From contig NC_088791.1 in the NCBI RefSeq assembly GCF_011386835.1, positions 52,967,498 through 53,031,497 of the forward strand: 64,000 nucleotides of DNA. Direction: 5' to 3'. Both the position numbers and the translations under genes were made by a program. Below are positions 32,959 to 45,800 of the stretch, piece after piece. The stretch comes from Chrysemys picta bellii. Lineage: Eukaryota; Chordata; Testudines; Emydidae. The notes under the pieces were generated by a model. It was not told the origin of the DNA and searched no databases. It saw only the letters and a program-made list of their open reading frames with translations. Numbering within the stretch: the stretch's first letter is position 1; every line of letters begins with the position of its first letter.

Positions 32959-35900
32959 TTATTTTGATCATGGTTCTTTCTACATTTGGAGAATGTATGT
33001 TCCTTATAAATAAACCAGATTGTATCAAAAGAGATACCAAACTCCAACATTTTCTACTTCTATGTGGAACATCCCCAGACCCCAAACTTTGACTAGCTTA
33101 TAACAACCAACATATAGCACCTTTCCCCCCTCTGACGAATGCAAGTAGGAAAGGAGGGTAGAACTACTGCAGCATGAAACTGCCACTGTAAGCTACATTC
33201 AGAATCTTAACATGTAGGCCCCACCCCTTCCCTACAGTATGTAGGTTGTCCTATTAAAAGGAACTGTCTGTTCCAGTAGCCTGACAACTCTTTTCTTCAG
33301 CACTTCACTGAACCACAGGCAATTGCTGATTTTAGTTGCCAGAACTGTATCTCAAATTAATAAGAAAAGATCCAGTTATACAGGCATATTGCATGTCTTG
33401 GTTCTGCAGCTCATTATAGTGCATTCATTCTTATTTAGGAATAAGTGTTTCATTATATTGTTGTACAGTGTTTTAGAAACAGTAGTTTCTAAATGGCTGA
33501 CCTCTCAATTTTCCATCTTTATAGTGTGCAGTTAATGAGGATGGTTGTGGAAGCCCTTACCTAACATCTGCTAGTGGTAATAGAAAATCTTATAGCCACT
33601 GTGTTGGCAATTTTTATGGTATCCCTTCATCATTTTAAGTATAAAACTAAATCTCTCCTCTACACTGTGACTGTTTTAAGGAAATGAGTTCCTACAGCAG
33701 AATTATGTCCTGGGTGTGTAAAAGAGATCTACAGATTTTGACTCAGTTTACAGATCCACAGGTCAAGATGCAGATGACAGTTTACACTTGCTTCTCCTGG
33801 TCTCTGTAATGGAGCCATCTGTGGAGGTTATACCACCTATTAGGCTGGAAACTCTAGCAGGAAGAGAGATGGGGGGCAGATCCAAAGACACCCACACAAC
33901 ATGATGCAAGAGAAACATTGAGACATGACATGAGAATAAGGGGAAGTAGAAGTTAAAAAACAACATATTTAACCAAACAAAATACTTTTACACAGGTCCA
34001 AATTAATCAGTGGACCTCACTGCACCAAGATGGGGCAAAGATTGTAGCAGGACATTTTTTAAAAATACTAGTTATTTAGAGGGCTAGGACTATTCACAGT
34101 TATGCAAAGCCAAGGTAAAAGGCTCAGGAATATAAACCCTGACACTTCTGGACATTAAGCAACTATTTACTGGCTGGATCAATAAATCGCTTCTTCAGCA
34201 TGTACCATAGCAGGTCAACATATACAAAAAGGCTTTGACCATGGAATTCTGGAAAAAAAATAAACCCCTCTTCCTCAAGGTTTTGTCCTGCCAAGTGTAC
34301 CTGCTAAGAATGTAACTTCTTCCCCAAACTGGTAGTGAATCTCACAGCTTATGCCAAAGTTTTCCATCATTTTGGAAAAACCTACCCAAACCCTCTAACT
34401 CTCTCCACAGTATTTCCTCTACTGAAGGCAGTTTATATCCTGCCCTCTTTCCCAGGATTCCCTCTGGCTGAGTGAGAGAGAGGAGAGCCTGTCCTTGCTC
34501 CTTCTTCAGGGATCTACTTTCAAATCCTAGCTAGAATTAGCAGCCTCAGTCTGCCATCCGCTACCTTGCAACTACTTCCACTGTCTCAGCAGTTGCTTTC
34601 CATATTCACATTTGCAGGGAAGCCTCTGGAGACTTTACCCCTTGCTCTTAAAGGGACAGTATATATTTGCAGGCATGTTATTGCATAAGGTTTTCATTAA
34701 CTTCTGTTGCTCCTTTTAGAGGAGTTTCCCCTTCCCCACCCTGTTTTGCCCATCAGAAGAGGCTCTTTCTCATGGTTTGAAAGAAGAAGGAGCCAAGAGT
34801 TGTGTAGAAACCCATTGGCTTCCATGCAACAGAAGGGGCTGAAGGCAGCTGTCCGTCAGGCTGAACAGATTATGGAAAGAAGGATAAATGAATCGTACAG
34901 ATTATTGTCAGATGGTTCCCTTATGAATTAAGTTCATACAGTTGTGGCCTAATCAGACCACATCCCTTGTGTCTTGTCTTTCTTCCTGCACATCTGGAAC
35001 AATTTCTGTTATTCCCTTTTCCTTTAGCAACCCTGGCATTTCCACACAGAGAGCTTGTCTCCTGGGAGTTAGCTCACAGCACAGCCCCTATGTGGTCTCC
35101 TGGGACTTGTATGCTTCAGAAAGCTCTACATATTTTCAACAGGCTGGACCAATAATGGTGGAAAAAAGCATGCCTTCTTTTGTTGTTCAACCACTTTACT
35201 TGTATAATGATGTGAAATGATGAAAAGGGCTTTGGGTATCAGTTTGATTTTTTGTCCACTGAGCTGAATGACTTCATCAGAATACTTTTTAAATGAAGCC
35301 CAAAATGGAAAAAAAAAAAAAAAAGGAATATTGAATTCTGAAAAGTAAAAGTTTGAAAACCTGAAAGAAGGTCTCTGACTGTGATTGGGACAGGGTGCAC
35401 TGATGAGAACAGACGCTCTCAATGACCATGTTCTATGCAATTTCTGACCTCAGACAAGCCCAGCACTGTTATGGAAATAAAGATAAATTATTCTAGCTAT
35501 CTTTGTTGCAGTCTGATGTGCAACATCAAGGATCATCTTTCATGAGTTTTGATGGCTTTTATGTTTATTACCACTTGATAACTGAGAACTGTAGCACACT
35601 AGAACAAGAACATCATAATATTTACAATAATTACCTATATGAAAACGTTTGTTTGAAGCTCAACTTTACTGGGGATTATGACTTTTTGGATTCAGTATTT
35701 TATATTGGAGCTAAGTCTATTTCATCTGAAAAATAGCCCAGCTGGCCATCAACTGATGTACAGTAATGTAGAGTAGTAAAGAGCTGAACATTTTACACTG
35801 AGAAGAAAACTTGAATATAAGCACTAAAGTAAAATATTGCAAATCTCTGTGGGAGGGAATGTAGTATAGCTGCATCCAAGAATCCCGTAGGGATTGGTGT

Positions 35901-37099
35901 GACATTGGTATCTGCTATGAAGCAGAGCTGTAGGAGCTTAGAAAAAAACCTTCCTGGTGAGCAAAAGCTCTTTAATAAAATACAATTCTCAAAGCTATTA
36001 ACTAAAGAGAGTATAATTAAAGATACATGCTGTTAATCTAAAATATATCCAGCCTTTTTATATGCACAGTATGTCAAAGTGGGAACCAGCATATTTTAAA
36101 GTGATAGGTTAAAAAAAAAAACACTCAACTTTTCGCCTCATGCACCCCAGCCTAAACTGTAGGATTCCAATACTTAGGCTCACTTTGAAATGTAATAAAC
36201 ACATTTAAAAATGTCTTGCTCTGTCTATGCCCCCTAGCCAGACCTTTTCTCTGTATTCTCCTGTTTGAACCATGGGGATTTGTAAGAGCAAAAATAGTGG
36301 GCCTGATTCTCTCTAAATTATACAGCTAAGAATCAAGAGTAACTCTATTGAAACAAGTGTAAAAACAGTGGTAGTGAGAAGAGAAACACGCTCCATCAGA
36401 TTGTGAATCAATAAATAGTATTTCTAATCATTCAAGTTAAAAGGCAGATGAGCAAAAAAAATGTGTTGACAATTTATTAATGTCAAGTTGATTTGGTGCC
36501 AGTGTCCTATCCATATTGCAATTCAGTAGTTATCACTAGAACTACTCCTTTTGTTGTTGTTTACTTTTGAAGTTTATCAGATGTTTGGCAGCAAGGCATA
36601 TTAACTCTTTAGAGCAGTAAGGAGGAGAGCATGTTGATAAAAACAAAACAGATATGGGGCAAAATTCTCTTCTTGTGTTTACCCAACTCTATTCTACAAC
36701 CCTCCTATACATGCTCTTTCTGACATACATATGTAGAACCCAACATGTTGCACATTTATGTTAGGGTGCTTAGAGTACTGGAACTGAAATATACTGTGTA
36801 GATCTGAGAGAAGAATTTAGCCTGTGGAATGGAAGGCAACACCCATGCTGAAAGAGAATTGTGGAAAGCCACTTGAATAAAAGGGGAAATTGTCCTTGAT
36901 CACAGGGCCAAGGGTAGACCATTAAGACAGAAAAATTCACCCAGGGGCTCAGCTTTCTATTCTATTCTATTCTACAGAGGTTCTTATGCCATCCTCATCA
37001 CCATAGTATATGAGCACTTTACAACAGTGCATTAAACAATATGGCTAACATCCATCATATATTTCTCTCACCCTCTCCCTAGGGAGAGAATCGTCTGTG
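32959..37099. other. No recognised feature over 4.1 kb
   Basis: The longest stretch without a repeat I can name. Small open frames (60-104 codons) carry no domain. There is an A run near 35310 and a half copy of the dispersed hairpin at 36299-36370 ('GGGCCTGATTCTCTC'). It could be unique host sequence. Confidence 0.4.
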
Positions 37100-38102
37100 T
37101 AGTGGAGTGTTTGGTTTTTGTAGAGATTTTTTGTTTTATTTTGTTATGTCTTGTTTTATTTGCTTGGCAAATGTGTACACTGCTGCATGTTTATGTTAGA
37201 GAAGGCAAAACTGAAAAATTGCACTTGGAGTGGAAGGTGGTGAGGTCTGCGGTAATTTTCCATTCTTGTGGGAATTCCACTGTCTTGGGCCAGCCTGTAG
37301 ATGCCTCTGTCTTCTGCCCACATGAGCTTTATCCTGCTGGTAGAAGGTTCTATTGTGCCAGAGGACTGGAATTGTTGACCACTGACTTCATCCCAAAGCT
37401 TTAGTTGATCTTTTTGATATCCTTGGTCCAGGACATTGAGCACTGTTAAGACTGGGACTGAGACCTTGAATTTGACTCAATATTCTATAGGAAGCCAGTG
37501 CAGAGAGGGGAGGACAGGTCTGATAGGCTTGGGATAGCCTGCACTGCTGAGAAGAAGCACTGCAACATTCTGTATGAGTTAGAGTTTCCTAAAGGCTTGG
37601 ATTCATGTCCAGATATACTGTATTGCTGTAGTCCAGCTGGGAGATAACAAAGGTGTGTATAACCAAGGCCATGTCATTGGCCACCAGGATGGGAGACAGT
37701 TTGCAAGCAAATCAGAGATGGTAGAAAGTATTACTCATAGATACTGCTGTGTAAGAGCTTAGTGTCAGCAAAGAACCCAAGAGTACTTCTAAACTACAGA
37801 CAGAATTAACCACTTGTGGGTGTGTACCTTCAACCAAAAGAGACTACACTGTGGGCTGCTTTTTCTTCAAATTCTTCAGAGTGATTTCCTCCGTTCATCA
37901 ACATAACCTCTATATTGCTTAGATTAAGCATCAAACAGCCATTTTTTTGTCTATGATCTGATCTTTTCCAAGCACTGGGTTATCTGATGGTGGTGATATG
38001 GTTTTATGTAATGAAGGATAGGTAGAACTGTGTGACATCTGCATATGACACAACATTCAACTGTGTATCTCATTCTCAACTGATGCAATCATTGTCACTT
38101 AC

Positions 38103-39158
38103 TAAAATGTCAGAACACCTACAGGAAATCAGCTGTAGGATGAAGAGCAGCTTGCTCAAGGCAAGACAGAAGGTATGGTGGTTGGAAAAGGGAAACATTT
38201 TGAAGTAGTAGCTGCAATGTTAGTTCCATCTTCCATTGAAAGCATACTGTCCCCATTTGTCAGATTGGTGTGTAGCCTCAACGTCCTCTAGGACTCTTTA
38301 CTAAGCTTTGAGGACCAGGTAGGATCAATATCTAAAAAAATACCTTCTTTCAAATCCAGCTTGCTCGGAAACTTTGTCCCTTCCTCCAAGATCTGGCCAG
38401 AGTTATCCATACGTTTTCTTTTCCTAGATGACTACTATCCATCACTGTGTCTAAAGTATATGTGAAGACAATGCATAAGCTCCAGCTGGTTCAGAATGTG
38501 GTCGCCCACCTTCTCTATAGCGTAGGCCAGCATGAGCACAATAGGCTCATTCTCAAGTCCACCCACTGACTGTCAGTCAGTTTCTGATGCCAGTGTAAGG
38601 CTTTGATCCTCATTTTCAAAGCAATGAATGGATCAAGCCTCATATATGTTCAAGACTGAATTTTGATCTATCAAGCACCATCTGTGCTTCTCTGGGACAA
38701 CACGGATCTCAAAACCGAAGATAAAGTGTATGGGTGCTGGGAATAGAGCATTCTTGGTCAAGGGAATCCAGCTATAGAAGTAACTTCGAAGAGATTATGT
38801 AAATCCAGGGTTGAATCATCTTTAGTAAACACTGCAAAACCTTGCTCTTTGAAAAAGCCTTTCCACCATAAGAATGAGACTCTCAATGTTGACATCCCCG
38901 ACAATCCAATAAGCTCCTACCAAATAACCCAAAGAGAGAGAGAGAATTAATAGAATTTTAAACATCAAAACCAAAAATTGTACCCAGCAGAGATTTTATT
39001 TCTAAAAGGGAGAAGTGTCAGAGACTCTATGAAACCTATTTGTGACTTCGCTATTGCTATTGATTTTACATGGAAGATGCCCAGATACTACGGTGATAGG
39101 CAGTAGTATAAAATCATGAAATAGATAAATAGATAGATATTTCTGGCAGCTAAGTCCA
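38103..39158 (+). mobile_element. 5'-truncated L2 on + nested in the - L2
   Basis: The + strand starts after the palm motif ('WMKSSLLK..', about 38140), continues 'SFEDQVGSISKKIPSF' and 'LQLVQN'-like sequence at 38475-38500, then 'FKAMNGSSLIYVQD' (about 38620-38660). It ends with a 3' region containing 'TTTTACATGGAAGATGCCCAG', shared with 61370-61440, and a GATA/AAAT-rich tail. The flanks TGTCACTTAC (38093-38102) and TGTCATCTTAC (39159-39169) look like an imperfect target duplication. About 20 bases between tail and flank are unexplained. Confidence 0.65.
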
Positions 39159-39734
39159 TGTCATCTTACCATTTTACTTAGTGGCTGCATGTTGATGTTG
39201 AATAGGACCAGAGAGAGAATTGATCCTGATGGAGGAGATTCAGTTTTTCATCAATGATCTTTGGGTGCATCCCTGCAGGAAGGACATAAACCATTTTAGC
39301 ACATTTCCCTGGACACCTTCCACCTTTTCAGACAGGACAGCAGTATATTATGTGCAACAATGTTGAATACTGCAGAGAGGTCCAGGAGGATGAGAATGGA
39401 TTTTGTTCACTTATTCAGCATAATTTTCTCTGAAAATTTTTGATCAATTTTGCAAACTAAAAAAGAGAAAATGAGTGTGTTGTGGGGTGTACTACTATTT
39501 GATACTTATCAGAGTAACCCTACTACGTCCAGACATATGTGGTGATGTCCTCAGTATGTCAGCAAGTATCCATCAATCCCAGTAAAGCCGTTTCCATCCC
39601 ATGTCCTGGCCTGAATCCTAATTGTGTTGAATCTATGATATTAATTTCAATTACATGAGTTTATATGAGAAATTCTGAGATGCTCTATTCTATTTCCTAC
39701 GCACAGCACTGAAAATATTGCTTTGCCACCATTA

Positions 39735-41105
39735 ACTGAAAATAGGGGAAGAACTAAAATAAAATGAACTAAATTGGTAAAAACAGGGTGGCAACAGCAG
39801 ACCTTAACATTAAGATGCATAAATTAACAATTGGATACATATTAAAACAGATGAGGTAATGGTTTATAGTTTAATAGTTTTGGTCATTTGGTATGTGTAA
39901 AATGCTGGCACACAGCCAAGGAGAGTGAGCTAGCAGTTTCAGGTTAGCCTATGGCTAGTATGTTGGCAGGCAGACAAATAGACTGGGGCAAAGTAAAGGT
40001 CACTCCAACACTGCAGGGAAGGGTCAGTCAGGCATGCTCAGTCCAAAACTAGGTGAGGGTCACCAGACCATAATAGTAAACAGACCATAATACTAAGACT
40101 TGTTATGTAATAGCTTTGATTGACAGATTTAGTGGTTGTGATTGGTCTATAAGTATGGACCAATCAGAGAGAGTAATTGGAGGATAGAGTATGCTAATGT
40201 CAGGATTAGGAAACATGCCAATCTGAAGGGGTCCAGTGGATGGTAAAACTGAATAAAAGCCAGGCAGTCAGCAGGTAAAGGTCAGTAAGTCAAGAAAATT
40301 AGGAGCAGGAGAAGAAGGAGAAGTCAGAAGACAGAATCATAAGAAACAACTCCAGGGTCACAGCAGTAGCAGCAGCGGTGCTGCTGGAACAAAGCATAAA
40401 GGGACCCTGTCAAAGCAGAGGGAGAGAAGACTGTGGAGTGTAAGCATGCTAGCTATAGTGCAAAATATAGATAGAAATAGGAGTCTGTGTCTATATTCAT
40501 GAGTATGTGTATGTATGTTTGGGTTAATAAAGATGTGTGTTTGGGTTGTGAATTTTACATTGCTTCATATGTATAAAGTTTAAAATTTAAGATTGCTGTC
40601 AGTGACTGCAAGTGACTGATCAGCGCATAGAGAATACAGCCGCTCAGTATTGCTCGAACTGTATATTTATGGTTTGGGTACTTTTAACCTGTACTCAAGA
40701 ATTGTGCTAAAGGATTTCTGTTTATGTTTTGATCTATGTTAAAATTAATTGTATCGGAGAAGATTAGTTACACTAACTAAAGAAAATACTTCGTTTTGGA
40801 AGAATATGGCCTGGATGTCAATTAATTATGTCGGAGGGCTGTATCTGGGGTCCTCCCAAGGGTGGCAGTTCTAAGTTGTACTGTGAAGTTTTCATGCAAA
40901 GCCCTGGCAATTCATCGGGCGGTGGAGGGGGCAGATAAATGAGACAACTGAAGGGAACCGCTGGTAAACCCAAGAAGGCGTAATAGGTGAGTTATTGTGG
41001 GGGTGATCTGTTTTGGGGGGTAACATGGCTAGCTTCTCTATGAGCTTGCTAAGGAACAGAAGCTTTGATACCATGTGGCAGCTGGCTAGAACAAACATAT
41101 CCATA
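39735..41105 (+). mobile_element. LTR-like insert in the L2, family unknown
   Basis: This 1.4-kb block interrupts the L2 reading on -, so it is an insertion. On + it has AATAAAAG (40252-40259) as a TATA-like site and, 270 bases later, AATAAA (40526-40531) after a GT-rich stretch; that is the U3-R-U5 order. A purine-rich, GA- and CAG-rich part lies between (40300-40440). I do not find TG...CA ends or a target duplication, and no protein is encoded. Confidence 0.4.
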
Positions 41106-41420
41106 CTAATGTATTCTTCAATGTTGGTTGGACTACTTTATGTTTAAAGGAGGAAGGGAAGATTCCTTCCTGAATGAAGCACTGGCTATTTCAGTCATGA
41201 GTGGCACCAATTGTTCATGATCATCATCCACCAGTGAGGAAGGACATAGGTTAGATTTACAGGTCTTGAGTGGAGACTCCTGTAGGGTATCCAGTGCTTC
41301 CTGAGGAGTGAATGTATTGAACTCTGCGAATACAAAAACTATGTTTGTTGGCCATTGTAGGGGAAACAGATCTATGTTGTTTGAGAAACTTTCATGAATA
41401 TGCACGATCTTTATAGCAGA

Positions 41421-43371
41421 GATGATTGATCTTCACAGCATTTGGTGCTTGGTTCAGTTGCAGGCTGTAGATACTCAGGATTGATGTAGTGGTTCATCAC
41501 CCCAGAAAGCTCCTTAGGGAAAGACTTGGCAGGGCCTCTTCCTCGGGACACCTCCTCCTCCTGGGTTAAAGTGTGGTCAAAGCTTGAGGGTTCCTTCCAT
41601 GGAGCACCAAATAGTCATATTACTAACAAAAGTTTCAATTTCTCCTTTTTTAGTTTGCAAACTTGCCTGAAAGCTTTTCAGAGTAAAATTCCATCACATT
41701 TAATCAAATCTGCAAAATCTGTTATTTTTCCAGTTTTGCAATCAGTTTTTCAGTCAAGTGTAAAAGAAGGCAAAGAAAGGAAACTTTTCCCATCTTTAAT
41801 GGTGAGACAGTAAGCAGCTGAGTGCTCCTGTTCTCAGTGTAATAGAAAAGAGGATGGCAAACAGCAGAATCTCTAAGAAACACAGATTTTTACTGCAGGG
41901 TGAGCCTTGAACCATCACCCTGGAGTGATGAAGTAGGTGGTTTCTTCCTTTATTTTTAATCACATAGAACTTTTAAACAGAGACATGACATTGTAAAAAG
42001 GCAGGTGTCAGGCACTGGGAAAAAGAGACAGATTACCAAGTGGAATTGAAAAATGTCGTCCTCAGGCATGGCCAATGAGCAAATGGAATTAAACAATTAA
42101 TCTTATATCTGCACAACCTGTAGCTGTGCCAGGGGTTGCAAACAAAGTAACATTAACTGACTGGAACAAAAATTGTGGACCCTTCCCCACTCACCATCTG
42201 TAACTAACATCCAAAAGGGCCCCCTTCCCCACCCCCAAATACTCAGACAGTTGACACTAAGACTTTAGGTTTTGTTTTGTTGAAAGCACAAAACAGACAG
42301 GGCCAAAATGGATCAGATCATCACCTGGTGTAAATAAGAATTGCTCCATTGACTTCAAAGGACAGTGACTAATTGACACCAGCTGAGCTTTGGCACAGTA
42401 CATTTGCAAGGAGTGGAAATGAGGGCGGAATTTGATCCAGAGATTTTCCTCATACTTCCTTGTCCTTGCCTTGTGATACCTTTCATTTTCTCAGCCACTC
42501 TTCCAGAAATCACTGTTTTTTGCAGTTCTGTCAGATACTGCCCAGTCACATAACCACGTCCAAAGTAGTGTATCTGTAAATAATTCATTTCACATTTTCT
42601 TTTTAATCTGGGAAATAATGAATAATAAACAATGAATAATGAAACGTGAAAAATACTGAATTGGGCCCACTGTGTACAAGGTTCACTGAATTCATTATAT
42701 TACATAGTAAGGAGTAGCGCTACAGTTTAAATTTATATAGACAAAATACTGTAAGCTCTAATGGCTTTGATCCTCTAAATAATGATTATGGCTTTTATGA
42801 GCCTTCAACTGGGCCCAGTTTTCATGTCTAATCTATATGAATGAGCTGCCATCTCTGTGAATCAGATCATTAGTAGAGATTTATACAGATAATATGATGA
42901 TTTATTATGGTGCTATATAAGATCTCTAGGTGTAGTTGTTGCCTTGATTTCAGGCATGAGTGGTGTCAATGATTTGGTTGAACTAAATAATTTATCACAA
43001 GAAACAAAACAGATTGAGAAGCTGGGAAGTTTATTGTGAGTAAATTAATCTGATAAGAATAGATCAAATAAAGCCTTCATGCAAAGATTCTCCATTGCGG
43101 TAAAATAATCTGTTTAAATAAATTCAAGAAATAATACAGAAGATATCATTCAGTATATATGGAAATAAGGCAAGCTTTATCAATGAAAAAAGCTACTAAA
43201 CATTGCATTGTCAGCTAATATTAAGTATGTTACAGTTGTTTATTGTTACATCAACCTAAGAATAAATACAGACTCAATCCTGCAATTAACTGCACGCGCG
43301 TGCATTCCTTTAGCCAATTGCAGGATCACATCCTAAATGCTTACAGTTTGCATCAGTGGTTAGCATCTGTG
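41421..43371. other. No gene; hairpin repeats
   Basis: Nothing recognised apart from hairpin pieces at 42300-42380 ('ATTGCTCCATTGACTTCAAAGG') and 43272-43333. Confidence 0.4.
43272..43333. repeat. Short hairpin repeat with TGCACGCGCGTGCA palindrome
   Basis: The arms CAATCCTGCAATTAACTGCA and CCAATTGCAGGATCACA flank a perfect 14-base palindrome, TGCACGCGCGTGCA. Dispersed hairpin family. Confidence 0.5.
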
Positions 43372-43634
43372 GGTATAGCTACACTGCATATATACCCAAA
43401 ATAAAATGACTCAGGCTCACAGTTGTTGTGCTGTGGGGCTATGAAATTGCAGTGTGGATGTTCAGGCTTGGGCTGTAGCCCAGACCCGTGAGTGGGAACG
43501 GTGCCAGTGCCCAAGCTCCAGCCCAAGCCCAAATGCCTACATTGCAAATGTATAGTTCCGCAGCCTGAACCCTGCAAGCCCAAGTCAGCTGACATGGACC
43601 AGCTGTGGGTGTTTTATTGCAGTGTGGACAAACC
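43372..43634. mobile_element. Palindromic MITE, GGTATAGCTACACTGCA ends
   Basis: The left end GGTATAGCTACACTGCA and the reverse complement of the right end GGTTTGTCCACACTGCA agree at 12-13 of 17 bases. Inside, 'GGCTTGGGCTGTAGCCCAG' and 'CCAAGCTCCAGCCCAAGCC', and 'CACAGTTGTTGTG' pairings, make the whole unit a foldback. Non-coding. No clear target duplication. Confidence 0.6.
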
Positions 43635-43664
43635 TTGAGAGTGCCAGCTGTGGGCCTCAAGCAG

Positions 43665-43740
43665 TTAATAACGCTGGGCCCAGTACTGCATTACTTCCCA
43701 GGCAAAGTTTTCATTGACATCAATGGGAATTGTGTCTGGG
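43665..43740. repeat. Short hairpin repeat half, GGGCCCAGTACTGC
   Basis: 'GGGCCCAGTACTGCATTAC' and the core 'TTGACATCAATGGGAATTG' belong to the dispersed hairpin family. Confidence 0.4.
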
Positions 43741-44095
43741 TGAGGACAGAAGGACCGAGCCATTGATGCACAAAGGGATTTTCTTCTTTCTACTTTCTTC
43801 TTCCTCGAGAGCCCAATGTTGGTACAGGACTGGTCACTTTCCAGTGGGAGCAGGATTCCAGAAATATAAGCCTCATGAATAGAAAAAGCATTAGCACAGC
43901 ACATTATATACCTTTGTGTTTCTTAAATTATACCTGTGAAATATACCATGGTTTAATGGGGCACATAGTTGGTATGTTACTCATTTTACATTAAAATGGG
44001 ATGATTTACAGTTCCTGATTATCACTTAAATAATACAAGAGTCTTATAGCTTTGTTTTCTTTAAGCACAAGAATTCTCATGCATATTGGTCACCT

Positions 44096-44121
44096 AGAGA
44101 GAGAGAGAGAGAGAGAGAGAG
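44096..44121. repeat. (GA)n microsatellite
   Basis: Thirteen AG dinucleotide units in a row. Confidence 0.9.
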
Positions 44122-44334
44122 TGGTAGAACCAGAATTGGTTGAGACTCTGATATACCATGCAGTTTAGGTGGGTAGGGGGCCTGGCTTTGCTTAGGTCAG
44201 ACAGACATTATTAGTTGCAACTCTACTAAACAAAACAAAGCAAATATTCTGGTTCTGATTTCTTGCATTTCAGCATTATGGCACTACTATACAAAATCCA
44301 CTTGAGGTATAATTCTCCGCTGTGCAGATGGCCA

Positions 44335-45212
44335 CTGTTGTGATAACTGGGCCGACAAATTTACCCTAATTGTAAACTCAATTGGTGAAAAGTGGCTAAA
44401 GGTTCATGAATGGTCATGATAATCTGTTATATAAAACTATTTAAGAAAAAATGCCAGAAGAAGATAGAAAGACCAAATTAAGTTAAGCAGAAAGAGTCTA
44501 CTGACTCAAGGACTGTGTTACGATTATGACTGGTTAAGAAGAGGAGCACAGTATTGGAAATCAAGCAATCATAATTGGTGTGTTAGAAATTAGGCCTAAT
44601 TGGTGGACAAAATAACGAGAAGATGGATTATTCCACCCATCACCTGTTTGGGGCCCAAAAAGAGACTTTGGGAAGAACAGTTTAAGAACTATTGCCATCA
44701 CCATGGCTGCAGGAAGGATTGTTGCCATGACACCAGACCTTGTTGGGGGGCAGATGCTTGACCATCATCACTTAATTGTCCGGGACCCCAAAATGATACA
44801 TGTGAGATCCTTCCTTCTCCCCCGGGTGCTCATTTCTGCTGCATATCTGCCTCTTGTCCTATCTCTCTCTTTCTCTCGGCTTTTCACCTGACCCTGACAT
44901 CAACTGTACTGCACAGCACCAGCACAGTGAAATGAGATGACCCGTCCAGCTCTGCACAGCTGGAGAAGGATCAGTGAATAAGAGGTACATGTCCAGACCA
45001 ATCAGATGATGTCCCTAACCAGGTGAGCTGGGGTCCAGAGCAATAGTTGTTGTGGCCAACCTGCCAGCCCAAAGCATATTTCATGACAGTCCAGCTGTCC
45101 TGCATCATGAAAACATCAGCAAAAGCCATATTTCCTCCATCTTTATTATCTTACCACTTGCCTCCCTTTTGTGTTTCTTTGTTTTCTCTAAAGTGGGAAA
45201 GTGACTATTGTT
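44335..45212 (+). mobile_element. Possible LTR remnant, TGTTGTGATAACTGG start
   Basis: The block begins TGTTGTGATAACTGGGCC and has the look of a turtle LTR U3: direct words 'CCTAATTGTAAACTCAATTGG' (split) and 'GGCCTAATTGGTGGAC', then a pyrimidine-rich part at 44810-44890. I see neither the matching CA end nor a target duplication, and a CR1 lies directly against its right side. The call is weak. Confidence 0.3.
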
Positions 45213-45800
45213 TTAGAGTCGTAGACTTTAAGGTCAGAAGGGACCATTATGATCGTCTAGTCTGACCTCCTGCACAATGCAGGACACAGAATCTCATCCA
45301 TCCACTCCCACAACAAACCCCTAACCTATGTCTGAGCCATTGAAGTCCTCAAATCATGGTTTAAAGACTTCAAGGTGCAGAGAATCGTCCAGCAAGTGAC
45401 CTGTGCCCCACACTGCAGAGGAAGGCCTTTGTGCATCAAAAAACCCCAGGGCCTCTGCCAATTTGCCCTGGAGGAAAATTCCTTCCTGACCCCAAATATG
45501 GCAATCAGCTAAACCCTGAGCATGTGGGCAAGACTCACCATCCAGACACCCAGGAAAGAATTCTCTGTGATAACTCAGATCCCACCCCATCTAACATCCC
45601 ATCACAGGCCACTGGGCATGTTTACTGCTAATAGTCAAAGATCAATTAATTGCCCAAATTAGCTATCCCATTATACCATCCTCTCCATAAAACTTATCAA
45701 GCTTAATCTTGAAGCCAGATATGTCCTTTGCCTTCACTGCTCCCCTTGGAAGAGACTTCAACCAATATTCACTATCTCCAGTAAGGACTTCAATAGATTT
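45213..45800 (-). mobile_element. CR1-type LINE 3' region on -
   Basis: Starts with the antisense tail 'AGAGTCGTAGACTTTAAGG', 'CAGAAGGGACCATTATGATC', 'TAGTCTGACCTCCTGCACAA', and goes on through 'AACAAACCCCTAACCTATG' and 'GGAGGAAAATTCCTTCCTGA' to 'TGTCCTTTGCCTTCACTGC'. This is the long 3' region of a turtle CR1 subfamily. Frames inside are chance. Confidence 0.7.

Larger units (their letters stand above)
37100..41420 (-). mobile_element. L2-clade LINE on -, split by two insertions
   Basis: Reading on -, 41405-41110 gives 'FTPQEALDTLQESPLKTCK' and 'CPSSLVDDDHEQLVPLMTEI', the segment before the L2 reverse transcriptase, then 'VVQPTLKNTL'. It resumes at about 39735 with 'STQLGFRPGHGMETALLGLM', then 'ILILLDLSAVFNIVAHNILL' and 'SILSLVLFNINMQPLSKMVR' (to 39170). 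It resumes again near 38100 with the palm motif, here YADV in place of YADD (38045-38034), then 'MLNLSNIEVMLM', 'ALVIHTFVISQLDYSNTVYL' and 'LHWLPIEY' (about 37490). All these are L2 landmarks in the right order. Stops and shifts are many. The gaps are explained by inserts at 39735-41105 and 38103-39158. Confidence 0.75.

Noticed and set aside
44096..44121. CRISPR-like or regulatory repeat
   Set aside because: It is a plain (GA)n microsatellite without spacers; no CRISPR array is expected or seen in this vertebrate DNA.
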